Assembly (NCBI GenBank): GCA_018262455.1
Contig: JAGSPR010000004.1
Coordinates: 7,877-71,876 of the forward strand
Length of the DNA: 64,000 nt
Reading direction: 5' to 3'
DNA from: Deltaproteobacteria bacterium
GTDB taxonomy: Bacteria > Myxococcota > Polyangia > Haliangiales > Haliangiaceae
Position 1 is the stretch's first letter. Each line of letters starts with the position of its first letter. Below the pieces are notes generated by a model. That model was given only the letters and a program-made list of their open reading frames with translations. It was not told where the DNA came from and did no database searches. Of this stretch, positions 1 to 9,814 are shown piece after piece. The position numbers were made by a program, and so were the translations under genes.

Positions 1-1
1 C

Positions 2-607
2 GACGTCGAGGGAGCTCGCCGTGCCGGGCCCGCCGCTGCCGAGCTGCTCGCGAAGCAGGCGCTCGCCGCCGGGATCGAGAAGTTCATCGATCCCGAGGCG
101 CTCGCCCAGTGGCGGGCCCGGGTGATGTTCGCGGCGCGGCTCACGCCCGGCATCGTCGCGCCGACCGATGACGCGCTCGGGGCCGTGATCGCACACGCGG
201 CCGAAGGCGCGATCTCGTTCGACGAGCTCCGCAAGGCCAGCCTGCTCCACCTGCTCGATGCGAGCCTCGGCCCGCACAAGGCGCTGATCGATCGCCTCGC
301 GCCCGCGCACCTCACGCTGCCGCGCCGCGGCCGGGTCGCGATCCACTACGAGCTGGATCGCCCGCCGTGGATCGCATCACGCATGCAGGACTTCTTCGGC
401 CTCGCGCGCGGGCCCTCGGTGGGAGAGGGCAAGGTCCCGCTCGTCCTCCACCTGCTCGCGCCGAACCAGCGGCCCGTGCAGGTCACGCAGGATCTGCCCG
501 GGTTCTGGGTCAAGCACTACCCTGCCCTCCGCAAGCAGCTGATGCGCCGCTACCCGAGGCACGGCTGGCCCGAGGATCCGACCCAGCTCGTGAAGGGCGA
601 CGGCTAG
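2..607 (+). CDS. hrpB: ATP-dependent helicase HrpB, C-terminal part (5' end outside window)
   Basis: The frame is open from the left edge, so only the last about 200 residues are seen. They match the characteristic HrpB C-terminal domain: PPWIASRMQDFFGL, then VPLVLHLLAPNQRPVQVTQDL, GFW, and the family's near-terminal RYPRHGWPEDP. HrpB is a DEAH-type superfamily 2 helicase; the helicase motifs lie upstream of the window. The TAG stop at 605-607 lies in the palindrome CTAG, whose other strand supplies the stop of the convergent lipoprotein gene. Family assignment is strong, cellular role in this organism is not known. Confidence 0.88.
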   Translation, partial: DVEGARRAGPAAAELLAKQALAAGIEKFIDPEALAQWRARVMFAARLTPGIVAPTDDALGAVIAHAAEGAISFDELRKASLLHLLDASLGPHKALIDRLAPAHLTLPRRGRVAIHYELDRPPWIASRMQDFFGLARGPSVGEGKVPLVLHLLAPNQRPVQVTQDLPGFWVKHYPALRKQLMRRYPRHGWPEDPTQLVKGDG

Positions 608-1596
608 CGAACGCAGCGCACGCGCGGTTGCGCCGTGGTCTTGACCCGGGCGTTGATCTGCGCCCGCCGGTAGTCGACCGCGTATGCGTGCGTCGCCGAC
701 ACACTGGTCGAAGCCCAGAAGACGTCGACGATCCCACTGCAGCCGTATTCCGGTTGCATGTGACAACCGCCCGGCGCACAGCCCACCCCGCAGTCATCAA
801 GGTTCCAGCAGGTGGCGAAGTCGGTACACGCATCGGTGACCCCGCACACGCCACCGGGGGTCGTGGCCGGGCAGTCGATGATCAACGACCGAAGCTCGCC
901 GATCGTCGGCGTACGCCAATCCGATTGGCCATCGAGCACGAGCGCGCTGCAGTAGTCGAGTGCTTGCTGCCAGGCCAGCGCGTCGAGCGAGGGCGGATTG
1001 CGCTCCCACACGAGGCTGGTCGCGGTGTCGGTGCACGTGAGCTCGTTGCACGACGCCGCTGGGTTGGGTTTGCACGCACCCCCTTCGCAGCCGTAGAGGC
1101 ACGGCGTGCCGATGCTCGGGAACTCGCAGCTGCCGAGCTGACAGGTGCCGGGCTGGAAAGTCTGGGCGAGTGTGCCGCTACAGACCGGGGGCGGGGCGAC
1201 GGAACAATCGACGGCCGCGCACGCATCGAGACACGCGGTGGCCGCACAGCCTTGTCCATTGCACGACAGCTTGAGGTCACCACGAACACCGCAGCTGTCG
1301 AACCAGTAGATGTCGCCGCTGTCGCAGAACGCTTCGCTTTCGGGAGCGCACGCTGCAGCCGGATCGCAGTGATCGCCCGTACACGCCACGTCCCCGCAGG
1401 CCTCCTTCCGCTCGCCGACCTGGTCGCAGCTGTCGTAGTAGTAGACATCTCCGAGGTGACAGCGAAAGGTCGCGTCCGGCACCCGATCAGGGCAGGGATC
1501 GACGGTTCCATCCCCGATGACACCATTGGGGTCCACTTGCTTCCCGCACGCCCAGAGCAGCATCAACGGCAGGAGCTGGGCCACGCGAGACTTCAT
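604..1596 (-). CDS. Lipoprotein with C-terminal Lcl/DUF1566 domain
   Basis: The ATG at 1596 gives a lipoprotein signal (MKSRVAQLLPLMLLWAC, Cys at residue 17); an in-frame extension to 1632 would bury it. The middle is Cys-rich with repeated blocks of type CxxGDVYYYDSC and CDSGDIYWFDSC, probably disulfide-stabilised. The last about 130 residues look like the Lcl C-terminal (DUF1566) domain: LVWERNPP, ALAWQQALDYCSAL, DWRTPTIGELRSLI, FWASTS and a final RVRCVR. Such proteins are typically cell-surface proteins of unknown function. A -10-like TACGCT ends 6 nt before the ATG, which supports this start. Confidence 0.82.
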   Translation of the reverse strand: MKSRVAQLLPLMLLWACGKQVDPNGVIGDGTVDPCPDRVPDATFRCHLGDVYYYDSCDQVGERKEACGDVACTGDHCDPAAACAPESEAFCDSGDIYWFDSCGVRGDLKLSCNGQGCAATACLDACAAVDCSVAPPPVCSGTLAQTFQPGTCQLGSCEFPSIGTPCLYGCEGGACKPNPAASCNELTCTDTATSLVWERNPPSLDALAWQQALDYCSALVLDGQSDWRTPTIGELRSLIIDCPATTPGGVCGVTDACTDFATCWNLDDCGVGCAPGGCHMQPEYGCSGIVDVFWASTSVSATHAYAVDYRRAQINARVKTTAQPRVRCVR

Positions 1597-1602
1597 GGTT
1601 CG

Positions 1603-1608
1603 AGCGTA
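1603..1608 (-). promoter_or_regulatory. Candidate -10 element of a leaderless promoter (TACGCT)
   Basis: On the minus strand TACGCT is followed by 6 nt and the ATG at 1596. The same hexamer-to-start geometry recurs at many genes in this window. No clear -35 is seen. Low confidence on its own. Confidence 0.35.
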
Positions 1609-1799
1609 CCAGCCTGGGGAGGCCCGCCTCAATTGCAGGTTCTTGCAGATGACCTCGCCGGGTGAGGCGATGGCACCGCGCGGTCACGTTGCCGCGGGTC
1701 GCGACCGCGGGCTTTCTAGCCATCGCCTTCACCGCCGTCACGGTCTCCTGGAAGGCGCCAACAGAAATGGCTTCGCGGAGCCGGACGCCGAGCCGCCGG

Positions 1800-4466
1800 T
1801 CAGCTCCGGGCCACGCGAACGGCGGTCCGCTTGTACTCCGGCGTGTGCGTGATCGCGTCGCGGCCGGGGCCGATCAGGCGATTGAGGAAGACGTCGGCGG
1901 TATGGAACGTCGCGAACAGCTCGCCGTCACGGACACGGTCGCTGACGGCAACCGGGAGCTGGGCCTCGCCGTGACGGCTGCTGAGCCGAACCGGATCGCC
2001 ATCGCCGAGCTCGAGGCGAGCCGCGTCGGCCGCCGACATCTCGACGACGTCACCTGGCTGGAACGCGACGTTGTCGGTACGCCCGGTCATCGTCCCCGCG
2101 TTGAACTGGTAGAGCCGGCGGCCCGTGGTGAGCGCAAACGGATAGTCCGCGTCGCAGCTCTCCGCGCTCGGTCGATACTCCGTCACGGCGAGCGCCGCGG
2201 TCTTCGCGCGAGCGAAGGCACCCGCGTGGAGTCGCGGCGTGCCGGGATGATCGTCGGTGGGACACGGCCACTGGAGCCCGCCACCCTCGAGTCGCTCGTA
2301 CGACATCCCCGCCCCGGCCGGCCACACCTGCCGGACCTCGTCCCAGATCTCTCGCGCCGACGCGAACGCAAAGCCCTCGCGGTGTCCCATCGCGGCCGCG
2401 ACGGCACACACGATCTGCCAGTCCGGTCGCGACTCGCCGCGCGGTGCGATCGCGGCGCGCACGCGCTGGACACGCCGTTCGGCGTTCATGAACGTGCCGT
2501 CGTGCTCGAACGATGACGCGGCCGGAAGGAACACCGTGCCGAGCGCCCGTGCCGTCTCGTTCAGGAACAGATCCTGGACGACGACGAGCTCGAGCTTGCC
2601 GAGCGCTCGCCGCGTACGCTCGGCCTCGGGGTTCGTCAGCAAGAGGTCATAGCCGATCGCCCACAGGGCCTTGAGGCGGCCGCCGTCCGCCGCGTCGATC
2701 ATCTCGATCAGATCGAGGCCCGGCCGCGTCGGGATCGCCGACTGCCACACCCGCTCGAATCGCTCGCGGCCGGCGGAGGCGAGCACGTAGCCGGTCAGGT
2801 GGTTTGGCTCGCACCCCATGTGTGCGGCACCCTGGACGTTGTTCTGACCGCGCAGCGGATGCACCCCGTTGCCCGCGGCGCCGATGTTGCCGGTCAGCAG
2901 CGCGAGGTTGACGATGTTCATCACGGTCTCGGTGCCCTGCACGTGCTCGGTCACGCCGAGGCCATGGAAGAACACCGCCGGCCGATCGACCGCGATGCGG
3001 CGGGCGACCTCGCGGATGGCGTCCGCGTCGATGCCGCACAGCGCCGCGGCGCGATCGGGAGGCCACGCGGTCACGCACGCCCGCAGCTCGTCCAGGCCGG
3101 TCACGCGGTCGCCGACGAAGGCGTGATCGATCAGATCCTGGTCGAACAAGACGCGCGCGATCGCCTGCAACAGGGGGAGATCCGTACCGGGGCGAGGCCG
3201 GAGGTGGAGGTCCGCGATCGCCGCGAGCTCGGTACGCCGCGGATCGATCACGATCAACGAGGCGCCGCGCCGAGCGGCCTGGCGGATCCGGTCACCGATG
3301 ATCGGATGGCTCTCCGTCGAGTTAGCGCCGATCACGACGATCGTGCGCGCGGCTTCGATGTCATCGAACGAACCGGTCGACGCGCCCGTGCCGAGCATCG
3401 CGGACAACGCGGCCGCGCTCGGCGCGTGGCAGACGCGGGCGCAGCAGTCGACGTTGTTCGTGCCGAGCACGACGCGCGCGAGCTTCTGCGTGACGTAGTT
3501 GTCCTCGTTGGTCGCGCGGGCCGAGCCGAGCACGCCGATCGCGTCGGGGCCCGCGCTCGCGTGGATCGCCGCCAGCCGCTCGGCGACGTGGGCGATCGCG
3601 TCGTCCCACGACACGGTGCGCCAGCGATCGCCGTCGCGGATCATCGGCGCCGCGACGCGATCCGGCGCATCCACGAAGCCGAACGCGTAGCGGCCCTTGA
3701 CGCAGAGGTGGCCCTTGTTGACGGGTGCATCGAGCACGGGCCGGACCTGGACGATGCGATCGTCCTTCGTGCCGACCTCGAGCTCGCAGCCGACGCCGCA
3801 GTACGGGCAGGTCGTGCGCGTGAATCGCTCGGGTCGTCCGAGCCCTGCGAGCGATCGGTCCTCGATCGCGCCCGACGGGCACGCATCGGCGCAGGCGCCG
3901 CAGCTCACGCACGAGCTGTTGCCGAGCGGCGATCCGGTATCGGGGACCAGCCGCAGGTCGCCGCCGCGCCAGGCCGCGTGCCACGTGTCCTGCCCCTGCA
4001 GGTCCCGGCAGATGCGCTCGCACAGGAAGCAGTCGATGCACTTGTTCATGTCGACCCGGATGTACGGGTGGGAGTCGTCCACGAGCGCTGGGTTCGGCTC
4101 GCCCGTCAGTTCGTGGTCGAGATCGTACGCGTGCATCGCGTTCAATAACCTGCTCGGTCCGAGGTCGCTCGGGATCCGGCGGGCGAACATCTCGAGGATC
4201 TCGCGGCGTCCGGTCTCGAGCGCCGGCGAGTGCGTGGTCACGATCATCCCATCGATGATCGGTGTCGTGCATGCGGGCATCGGTCGCGCGGTCCCGGCGA
4301 CCTCCACGAGGCACGACCGACACGCCCCGATCGGTGCCAGCCGGCGATCGTGACAGAGGTGAGGTATCGAGATCTCGGCGCGGTCCAGCGCGCTCAGGAT
4401 CGTCGAGCCTAGGGCGATCTCGATCCGCCGGCCATCGATCGTGACGCGAGCCATCATTCTGCTCAC
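1800..4466 (-). CDS. fdhA: Formate dehydrogenase alpha subunit (Mo/W-bis-MGD, NuoG-like N-terminus)
   Basis: Oxidises formate to CO2 by family assignment. Numbering from the GTG at 4466: an N-terminal 2Fe-2S ferredoxin domain (C38, C49, C52, C66), two 4Fe-4S clusters (C143/146/149/153 and C186/189/192/196), a further 4Fe-4S motif opening the molybdopterin domain (C220, C223, C227, C255), then the active-site C346-H347 in ARVCHAPSAAAL. The position is Cys, not selenocysteine. The C-terminal molydop-binding domain carries TGRRLYQFNAGTMTGR. In-frame ATGs at 4457 and 4454 are equally good starts. The gene follows the kinase gene by 13 nt. No fdhB/fdhD, and no NAD- or quinone-linked partner subunit, is visible, so the electron acceptor is unknown. 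Confidence 0.88.
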   Translation of the reverse strand: MSRMMARVTIDGRRIEIALGSTILSALDRAEISIPHLCHDRRLAPIGACRSCLVEVAGTARPMPACTTPIIDGMIVTTHSPALETGRREILEMFARRIPSDLGPSRLLNAMHAYDLDHELTGEPNPALVDDSHPYIRVDMNKCIDCFLCERICRDLQGQDTWHAAWRGGDLRLVPDTGSPLGNSSCVSCGACADACPSGAIEDRSLAGLGRPERFTRTTCPYCGVGCELEVGTKDDRIVQVRPVLDAPVNKGHLCVKGRYAFGFVDAPDRVAAPMIRDGDRWRTVSWDDAIAHVAERLAAIHASAGPDAIGVLGSARATNEDNYVTQKLARVVLGTNNVDCCARVCHAPSAAALSAMLGTGASTGSFDDIEAARTIVVIGANSTESHPIIGDRIRQAARRGASLIVIDPRRTELAAIADLHLRPRPGTDLPLLQAIARVLFDQDLIDHAFVGDRVTGLDELRACVTAWPPDRAAALCGIDADAIREVARRIAVDRPAVFFHGLGVTEHVQGTETVMNIVNLALLTGNIGAAGNGVHPLRGQNNVQGAAHMGCEPNHLTGYVLASAGRERFERVWQSAIPTRPGLDLIEMIDAADGGRLKALWAIGYDLLLTNPEAERTRRALGKLELVVVQDLFLNETARALGTVFLPAASSFEHDGTFMNAERRVQRVRAAIAPRGESRPDWQIVCAVAAAMGHREGFAFASAREIWDEVRQVWPAGAGMSYERLEGGGLQWPCPTDDHPGTPRLHAGAFARAKTAALAVTEYRPSAESCDADYPFALTTGRRLYQFNAGTMTGRTDNVAFQPGDVVEMSAADAARLELGDGDPVRLSSRHGEAQLPVAVSDRVRDGELFATFHTADVFLNRLIGPGRDAITHTPEYKRTAVRVARS

Positions 4467-4479
4467 GGATCCCGAACCT

Positions 4480-6459
4480 CTAGCGCCTGACCTGCGCCTG
4501 CGGCTGGGACGGCCGGGTCGGCGGGTTCGGCGTGCTCGGCCAGAGCAGGTGATACAGCCGCTGGCTGATCAGCAGCAGCGCGTACTCCTGGAGGTCTCCA
4601 CCCGAGTCACGCAGCACGGAGAAGTTGAAGTCGACCAGCGCCAGCGCATCGCTGATGAGCTGCATCACGTCGGCGATCTCAGGCGTACGGACCTTGCTGT
4701 CGAACGCCCAGGCATTCAGCTTGGCGCGCAGCGCCTCGAACATCGGCTTGATCCGGACGTGGAGCGCGGCGACCCGGTTTGGACGCAGCCACTGCAGCAC
4801 CATGCCGGCGAGCGCGCGGCAATCCTCGGCCATGGCCTCGGGCCCCATCGAGGGCTCGACGAGGCCGATCATCGCCGGCATCACCATCCGCGTGGCCGCG
4901 GCACCCTTGAACAGCAGCGCGCTCGGCGAGATGTTCGCGTGCGCCATGTTGTGCTCGTGCAGCGCCGCGACCTGGCGGATCACCAGGAAGCCAAGCGCGA
5001 GCGCGCCATCGAGGTGGAGATCGACCTCGGCGAGCCGATCGCCGAACCGCGGCTCGTCGATGTACTCGGTGAACAGCAGCAGCGACGACGTGTTCGCGTC
5101 GTAGATCACCTTGTGCAGCGAGGTCAGCAGGCCGGTGCGGACGCGCTTGAGGATCGGCCAGAAGAACTGCTGCCAGTTCTCGACGAATTGCCGCGGGTCG
5201 TCGACCTTCGTCAGGTCGATCACGGTGACGAGCTTGCGGAAGACGTTCGCGTCGGGGAACGTGCCGGCGGCGACCATGTCGGGACGCGGCGCCGCCATGA
5301 AGATCGGGTGCCCCTTGACGCGGCCGAGGCTGCGCTCGATCGCGTAGCCCCAGTAGTTGACCGCCTTGACGGCGGCATCGACCGTGTCGCGCGCGATGCC
5401 CGGATCGGCGCTGATCGAGATCACGGCGGACTTCGAACGCTCGGCCGGCGGCGGCGCGATCGGACGTCGCTTGGACTCGCGCGGCTGATCGTCGGGAAGC
5501 TCGCGCAGCATGACGCGGAGATCCTGCGCCACCGCCTGCACCGACTGGGACCGCTGCGCTGGATCTCGCTCGAGGCAGCCCTCGATCGCGCTGCGAACCA
5601 CGGTCGGGAACCCCTCGGGGTAGTGCACCTTGCTGCGGCCGCTCACCACGACGCCTTCGGAGATCCGGATGAGCAGCGCCCACATGTCGTCGGCGGGTCC
5701 ATAGAGCAGCTGCTCGGTGAACAAGCCGTGCAGCGCGCCGCCGATCGCGTAGATGTCCAGGGACGTGTTGATGGGGTTGTCCATCAGCGCCTGGTCGATC
5801 GTCTCGGGCGCGACCGACCAGCCGGGAGACCCGAAGATCCTGCCCTTGTAGTACGTGCGATAGGTCTGCTGCTTGATGTCGTCGAGCGACATCGCGAGGT
5901 CGAAGTCGAACAGGTAGGCCACGTTCGCGCCATCATCGACGAGGATGTTGCGGAGCGTGAAGTCGCGATGGATGAGGCGCGCGGCGTGGAGCGTCGCCAG
6001 TCCCTCGAGCGCCTGCACGAGCAGCTTGCAGCGCGCGCGGGGCGTCAGGCTGTGCTTGGCGATCGCCTCGAGCAGCGTCATGCCCATGCGCGGCGTGATG
6101 AACAGGTAGTTGTCGGCGATCGGTGCCGACACGTACGTCGGCAGGATGTTCGGGTGCTCGATCGCGGCGATCCGGGCCATCGCGGCGAGGTTGTTCTGGT
6201 GATCCCGGCGCGTCACCTCGTCCGTGCGCAGCTGGTACAGGTAGGCCGAGTGGAAGACCTTGCCGACGATGCGTTCGATCGCGCCGGTGTCGTCATCGCG
6301 ACGCTCGAGCTCGTAGACCGAGCCCATGCCGCCGTTCGCCAGGTGCGTGCCGCAGGTCCGATAGAGGTACCGGTTGTAGCGGAAGACCGAGTTGGGCTTC
6401 GCGAGGTCTTCAGACCGGAACGTACCGATCGAAGTGGTTTCGACCCAGGAGTCGGTCAT
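4480..6459 (-). CDS. Ser/Thr protein kinase with second, degenerate kinase-like domain
   Basis: Residues 35-270 form a eukaryotic-type kinase domain: glycine loop GTHLANGGMGSVY (37-49), candidate Lys67 (VGKVF), catalytic H164-R165-D166 and N171, and DFD (185-187) in place of DFG, then an APE-like VAPETID. A basic, proline-rich linker follows, and the last about 300 residues resemble another kinase fold (LHEHNMAHANISPSALLF has HAN where HRD is expected), probably a pseudokinase. No transmembrane segment is seen, so the protein is probably cytosolic. It diverges from ctaA across 209 bp, and a GAGGG lies just before the ATG. It is followed closely by the formate dehydrogenase gene, so co-transcription is likely. 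Substrate unknown. Confidence 0.82.
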   Translation of the reverse strand: MTDSWVETTSIGTFRSEDLAKPNSVFRYNRYLYRTCGTHLANGGMGSVYELERRDDDTGAIERIVGKVFHSAYLYQLRTDEVTRRDHQNNLAAMARIAAIEHPNILPTYVSAPIADNYLFITPRMGMTLLEAIAKHSLTPRARCKLLVQALEGLATLHAARLIHRDFTLRNILVDDGANVAYLFDFDLAMSLDDIKQQTYRTYYKGRIFGSPGWSVAPETIDQALMDNPINTSLDIYAIGGALHGLFTEQLLYGPADDMWALLIRISEGVVVSGRSKVHYPEGFPTVVRSAIEGCLERDPAQRSQSVQAVAQDLRVMLRELPDDQPRESKRRPIAPPPAERSKSAVISISADPGIARDTVDAAVKAVNYWGYAIERSLGRVKGHPIFMAAPRPDMVAAGTFPDANVFRKLVTVIDLTKVDDPRQFVENWQQFFWPILKRVRTGLLTSLHKVIYDANTSSLLLFTEYIDEPRFGDRLAEVDLHLDGALALGFLVIRQVAALHEHNMAHANISPSALLFKGAAATRMVMPAMIGLVEPSMGPEAMAEDCRALAGMVLQWLRPNRVAALHVRIKPMFEALRAKLNAWAFDSKVRTPEIADVMQLISDALALVDFNFSVLRDSGGDLQEYALLLISQRLYHLLWPSTPNPPTRPSQPQAQVRR

Positions 6460-6668
6460 CCCTCGCCGGAATCACTGTACGCCGCCCCCTTCCCCCAGGC
6501 AACCTTCCAACGGGTTCTAACATCGCGATATCGCTCGTTTGCGACCGAGGGGGCCACAGGGCCGCATCCAGTGGCGGTCTGTTGTCGCATCTCGAGCCGG
6601 ACCGGTTCGTCGCGTGTCGAGATGTGGTACCCAGCGGTGCACCCGACCTGGTCGGGGAACCCCGGCCC

Positions 6669-7616
6669 ATGCTCGAGCATCGCTTCACCAAGCTCGTGGC
6701 GCTCGCGACCTTTGCGTTGCTCGTCATCGGCGGCACCGTGAACGCGACCGGCTCGAGCCTTGCCTGTCCGGAGCCGACCTTCGTCTGCCACGGTCAGCTG
6801 TTCCCGCCGATGACCGGCGGGGTGTTCTACGAGCATGGCCACCGCCTGGTCGCCGAGACGGTCGGGGCGCTCCAGCTCGCGCTGACGATCCTGCTGATCG
6901 TGCGGCGTCCCGGGATGAAGAAGCTCGCCTGGCTCTTGCTCGCGATGATCGCCGTGCAGGCGAGCCTCGGGGCGATCACCGTCTATTACCTGCTGCCCTG
7001 GTACGTCTCGACCGCGCACCTGCTGCTCGGCATGAGCTACTTCGCCACCCTCGTCTACACCGCGTTCCTCACCCGCCCGGCGCCGAGTGTCGTGGCCCTC
7101 GAGCAGCACGAGCGCCGGCGCACCGAGCTCGGGTCCGCGCGGCAGTGGATCTTGATCGCAGTCGGGGCCGTGTTCCTCCAGCTGCTCGTCGGCGCGCTCG
7201 TCCGTCACCTCGGCGCGGCCATGGTGTGCCTCGGGATGCCGACCTGCACGATCGGCGGCGATTGGTGGCCGGACGCGGCCGTCCAGCACCTCCACATGAT
7301 CCACCGCGCGATGGGTGTGATCGTCGGCATCGTGACCACCGTCGCCGCGATCCAGGTCTGGCGGGCCGCCAGGAGCTGGCCTGCCCTGCGCACGCTGGCC
7401 GTGATCGCGCCCCTGCTGGTGGCCGGCCAGATCACGCTCGGGATCTTCACGGTGATGACGATGCGCGCGGTCCCGCTCGCGGTGGCGCACTTCGCCGGAG
7501 CGGCGAGCCTGTGGGCGTTGTGGATGTCGGCGTGGCTGATGACCCGCTCGCGGACCACGGCCGTCACGGCCAAGCGCGGGGACGCCTCGATCATGATCCC
7601 GATGGTGCAGACATGA
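6669..7616 (+). CDS. ctaA: Haem A synthase (COX15/CtaA family)
   Basis: Integral membrane protein of 315 residues with about eight predicted membrane helices that converts haem O to haem A for aa3-type cytochrome oxidases. The four conserved His positions are visible: [27 protein letters not shown] and AVAHFAGA. A Cys pair lies in the first outer loop ([11 protein letters not shown]) and another in MVCLGMPTC, as in the family. The ATG at 6669 starts directly before the first hydrophobic segment; longer in-frame extensions into the divergent promoter region are unlikely. The stop overlaps the ctaB start (ATGA). Confidence 0.93.
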   Translation: MLEHRFTKLVALATFALLVIGGTVNATGSSLACPEPTFVCHGQLFPPMTGGVFYEHGHRLVAETVGALQLALTILLIVRRPGMKKLAWLLLAMIAVQASLGAITVYYLLPWYVSTAHLLLGMSYFATLVYTAFLTRPAPSVVALEQHERRRTELGSARQWILIAVGAVFLQLLVGALVRHLGAAMVCLGMPTCTIGGDWWPDAAVQHLHMIHRAMGVIVGIVTTVAAIQVWRAARSWPALRTLAVIAPLLVAGQITLGIFTVMTMRAVPLAVAHFAGAASLWALWMSAWLMTRSRTTAVTAKRGDASIMIPMVQT

Positions 7617-8473
7617 CGGTCGCGGTGGCCAAGACGCTCGATCTCGTGGCGCTCGTCAAGCCGCGCATCATGGTGATGGCGCTGCTCACCGCCGCGGGTG
7701 CGATGAGCCTCGCGCCTGGCACGGTCCCCGCGTCGCAGGCGCTGTGGCTGCTCGCCGGCACCGCGCTCATCGTCGGCGCCGCGAACACGCTCAACATGTG
7801 GCTCGAGCGCGACGTCGATTGTCTGATGGCGCGCACCAAGGATCGGCCGCTGCCGCAGCGCCGGCTCGAGGCCAACACGGCGCTGCTGTTCGGTGCGGTG
7901 CAGGGTGTGCTGTCGATCCCCGCGCTCGCGATGGTCAACGTCGTCACCGCCGCGCTCGGCATGCTCGCGCTGCTCCTGTATGTCGGGGTCTACACGCCGA
8001 TGAAGCAGCGCTCGCACTGGGCGACGTGGGTCGGCGCGGTCCCGGGCGCGCTGCCCGCGCTGATGGGCTGGACCGCCGCGACGGGTCGGGTCGAGCTGGC
8101 CGGGCTCGCGGTGTTTGGCGTGCTGTTCTTCTGGCAGATCCCGCACTTTCACGCGATCGCGATGTACCGGCTCCGCGACTACGACGCAGCCGGCTTGAAG
8201 ACCCTCCCCGGCGCGCGGGGAGTCCCCGCGGCGCGGCGCGAGATGGGGATCTACCTCGTCGTCCAGGTCGCGGTCAGCCTCACCCTGGTGCCGCTCGGCG
8301 TTGCCGGGGTGGTGTACGGCGTCACCGCGTGCGTGCTCGGCGCGATGGTGCTCGTCCAGGGCTTGCGCGGCGTCCGCACCGGGACGGCGAAGTGGGCGCG
8401 CAACGTGTTCCTGACCTCGATCCTCTACCTGCCGCTGCTGTTCGCCGTCATGGTGATCGACGGTCGCGGGTGA
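7613..8473 (+). CDS. ctaB: Protohaem IX farnesyltransferase (haem O synthase)
   Basis: UbiA-superfamily prenyltransferase that farnesylates haem B to haem O, the substrate of CtaA. The signature [15 protein letters not shown] (NxxxDxxxD) binds the Mg-diphosphate, and [16 protein letters not shown] opens the protein as in CtaB proteins. About 286 residues with eight or nine hydrophobic helices. The start overlaps the ctaA stop by 4 nt and the stop overlaps the next gene's GTG, so the three genes are translationally coupled. Confidence 0.94.
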   Translation: MTVAVAKTLDLVALVKPRIMVMALLTAAGAMSLAPGTVPASQALWLLAGTALIVGAANTLNMWLERDVDCLMARTKDRPLPQRRLEANTALLFGAVQGVLSIPALAMVNVVTAALGMLALLLYVGVYTPMKQRSHWATWVGAVPGALPALMGWTAATGRVELAGLAVFGVLFFWQIPHFHAIAMYRLRDYDAAGLKTLPGARGVPAARREMGIYLVVQVAVSLTLVPLGVAGVVYGVTACVLGAMVLVQGLRGVRTGTAKWARNVFLTSILYLPLLFAVMVIDGRG

Positions 8474-8904
8474 CCAGCGATCAGATCCACCCCGCGATCA
8501 ACGCCGCGCTCAACGGCACGTGCTTCGTGTTCCTCGTACTCGGCCGGATCGCGATCGCGCGCGGCGACGTCGCGCTCCACCGCAAGCGGATGCTCGCCGC
8601 GTTCACCGCGTCGTCGGTGTTCCTCGTCTCGTACTTGATCCGGTTCGCGACCACGGGCGCGCACAAGTACCCCGGCGAGGGCTGGGACAAGACGCTCTAC
8701 CTCGCGATCCTGTTCAGCCACATGGTGCTCGCGGTCGCGCTCGTGCCGCTCGTCATCCGCACGCTGCAGCTCGCGTTCGGGAGCCGGTTCGACAAGCACA
8801 AACGGCTCGTCAAGGCGACGTGGCCGATCTGGATGTACGTCTCGGTGACCGGCGTGATCGTCTACTTGATGCTCTATCACGTCGGCCCCATCCTCCATCC
8901 GTAG
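8470..8904 (+). CDS. DUF420 membrane protein
   Basis: A 144-residue protein with four hydrophobic helices. It shows the DUF420 pattern of conserved His: [29 protein letters not shown] and [24 protein letters not shown]420 proteins are regularly found with haem-copper oxidase assembly genes, which matches its position after ctaA-ctaB. The GTG at 8470 shares GTGA with the ctaB stop. Role in oxidase assembly is inferred from context only. No oxidase subunit genes lie in this window. Confidence 0.85.
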   Translation: MTSDQIHPAINAALNGTCFVFLVLGRIAIARGDVALHRKRMLAAFTASSVFLVSYLIRFATTGAHKYPGEGWDKTLYLAILFSHMVLAVALVPLVIRTLQLAFGSRFDKHKRLVKATWPIWMYVSVTGVIVYLMLYHVGPILHP

Positions 8905-8908
8905 GAGG

Positions 8909-9811
8909 TCAGCCTGCCCCCAGCCGCTCGTAGGCCAGGCCCCAGCGGATCCCGCGATCGCACGTGATCATCACGGGCGCTCCGACGTGTGCGAGCACGC
9001 TCGCGTAGATCGCCACGCCAGCCGCGATCACGTCCGCCCGCTCGGGCTCGACTCCCGCCATCGCGGTCCGCTCGTCCACGCTGGCAGCGAGCAGGCGCGC
9101 CAGGATCGAGCTCACCTCGTCGGGGGTGACGCGCAACCCGGTCACCGCGACCGGATCCCACGTCGTGAGGCCGAGCTTCATCGAGGCGATCGTCGTGGCC
9201 GTGCCTGCGGTCCCGACGACCGGTACGCCGACCGGGAGCGCGAGCGACGTGAGGTGCCGCTCGAGGTCCTCGTCGAGCGCACGGATCTGGTCGTGCGTCG
9301 GCGGATCCGAGTGCAGGTGTCGCTCGGTGAGCCGCACCGCGCCGATCGGCACGCTGACGGCCGACACGACGCGAGTGCCGTCGGTCGTGATGAGCTCGGT
9401 CGAGCCACCTCCGACGTCGACCACGAGGTAGCTGCTCCCAGCGAGCTCGGGGAACGTGCGGGCCACCGCGGTGAACGCGAGCGCGGCCTCGCGCTCGCCA
9501 GCGATCACCTCGATCGACGCGCGGAGGATCGCCTCCGCGGGAGCCACGAAGGCCCGGGCGTTCGTCGCCTCGCGGGTCGCCTGGGTGGCGATCACGTAGG
9601 GCGTGGTCACCCCGTGCGCGTCGAGCACGCGCCGGTACTCGCGACAGATCTCGAGGCCACGCGCGATCGCGTCGTCGGCGAGCCGGCCGGTCGCGTCGAG
9701 GCCCTGACCGAGCCGCCCGAACCGGCACCGATCCACCACCGGCGTACCGGTCTCGTCGACGATCAGCAGCAGGAGCGTGTTGGTGCCGATGTCGATGACG
9801 GCCGTCTTCAG
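8909..9811 (-). CDS. ppx: Ppx/GppA exopolyphosphatase family phosphatase, CTG start
   Basis: The actin-like ATPase-fold phosphatase family hydrolyses polyphosphate or pppGpp; which one cannot be told here. The phosphate-binding motifs are present: the N-terminal IDIGTNTLLLLIVD and the central VVDVGGGSTEL, plus GTAGTATT. The N-terminal motif exists only if translation starts upstream of the GTG at 9739. The frame is stopped by TAA at 9815-9817, leaving CTG at 9811-9809 as the only sensible start, preceded by AGGAG (9822-9818) at 6 nt. At 300 residues it is the short form common outside enterobacteria. It is the last gene of a four-gene minus-strand operon and starts just after the lipoprotein stop. 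Confidence 0.87.
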   Translation of the reverse strand: MKTAVIDIGTNTLLLLIVDETGTPVVDRCRFGRLGQGLDATGRLADDAIARGLEICREYRRVLDAHGVTTPYVIATQATREATNARAFVAPAEAILRASIEVIAGEREAALAFTAVARTFPELAGSSYLVVDVGGGSTELITTDGTRVVSAVSVPIGAVRLTERHLHSDPPTHDQIRALDEDLERHLTSLALPVGVPVVGTAGTATTIASMKLGLTTWDPVAVTGLRVTPDEVSSILARLLAASVDERTAMAGVEPERADVIAAGVAIYASVLAHVGAPVMITCDRGIRWGLAYERLGAG

Positions 9812-9814
9812 GAC

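Noticed and set aside
604..607. CTAG palindrome shared by two convergent stop codons as a regulatory site
   Set aside because: Convergent TAG/TAG stops overlap by chance easily; no further structure supports a function.
2720..3440. Selenocysteine insertion in the formate dehydrogenase
   Set aside because: The active-site codon encodes Cys (residue 346); there is no in-frame TGA and no SECIS-like need.
4441..6741. 766-codon plus-strand frame
   Set aside because: Antisense to the kinase-pseudokinase gene; Arg/Asp/Val-rich shadow typical of high-GC third-position bias, no domain.
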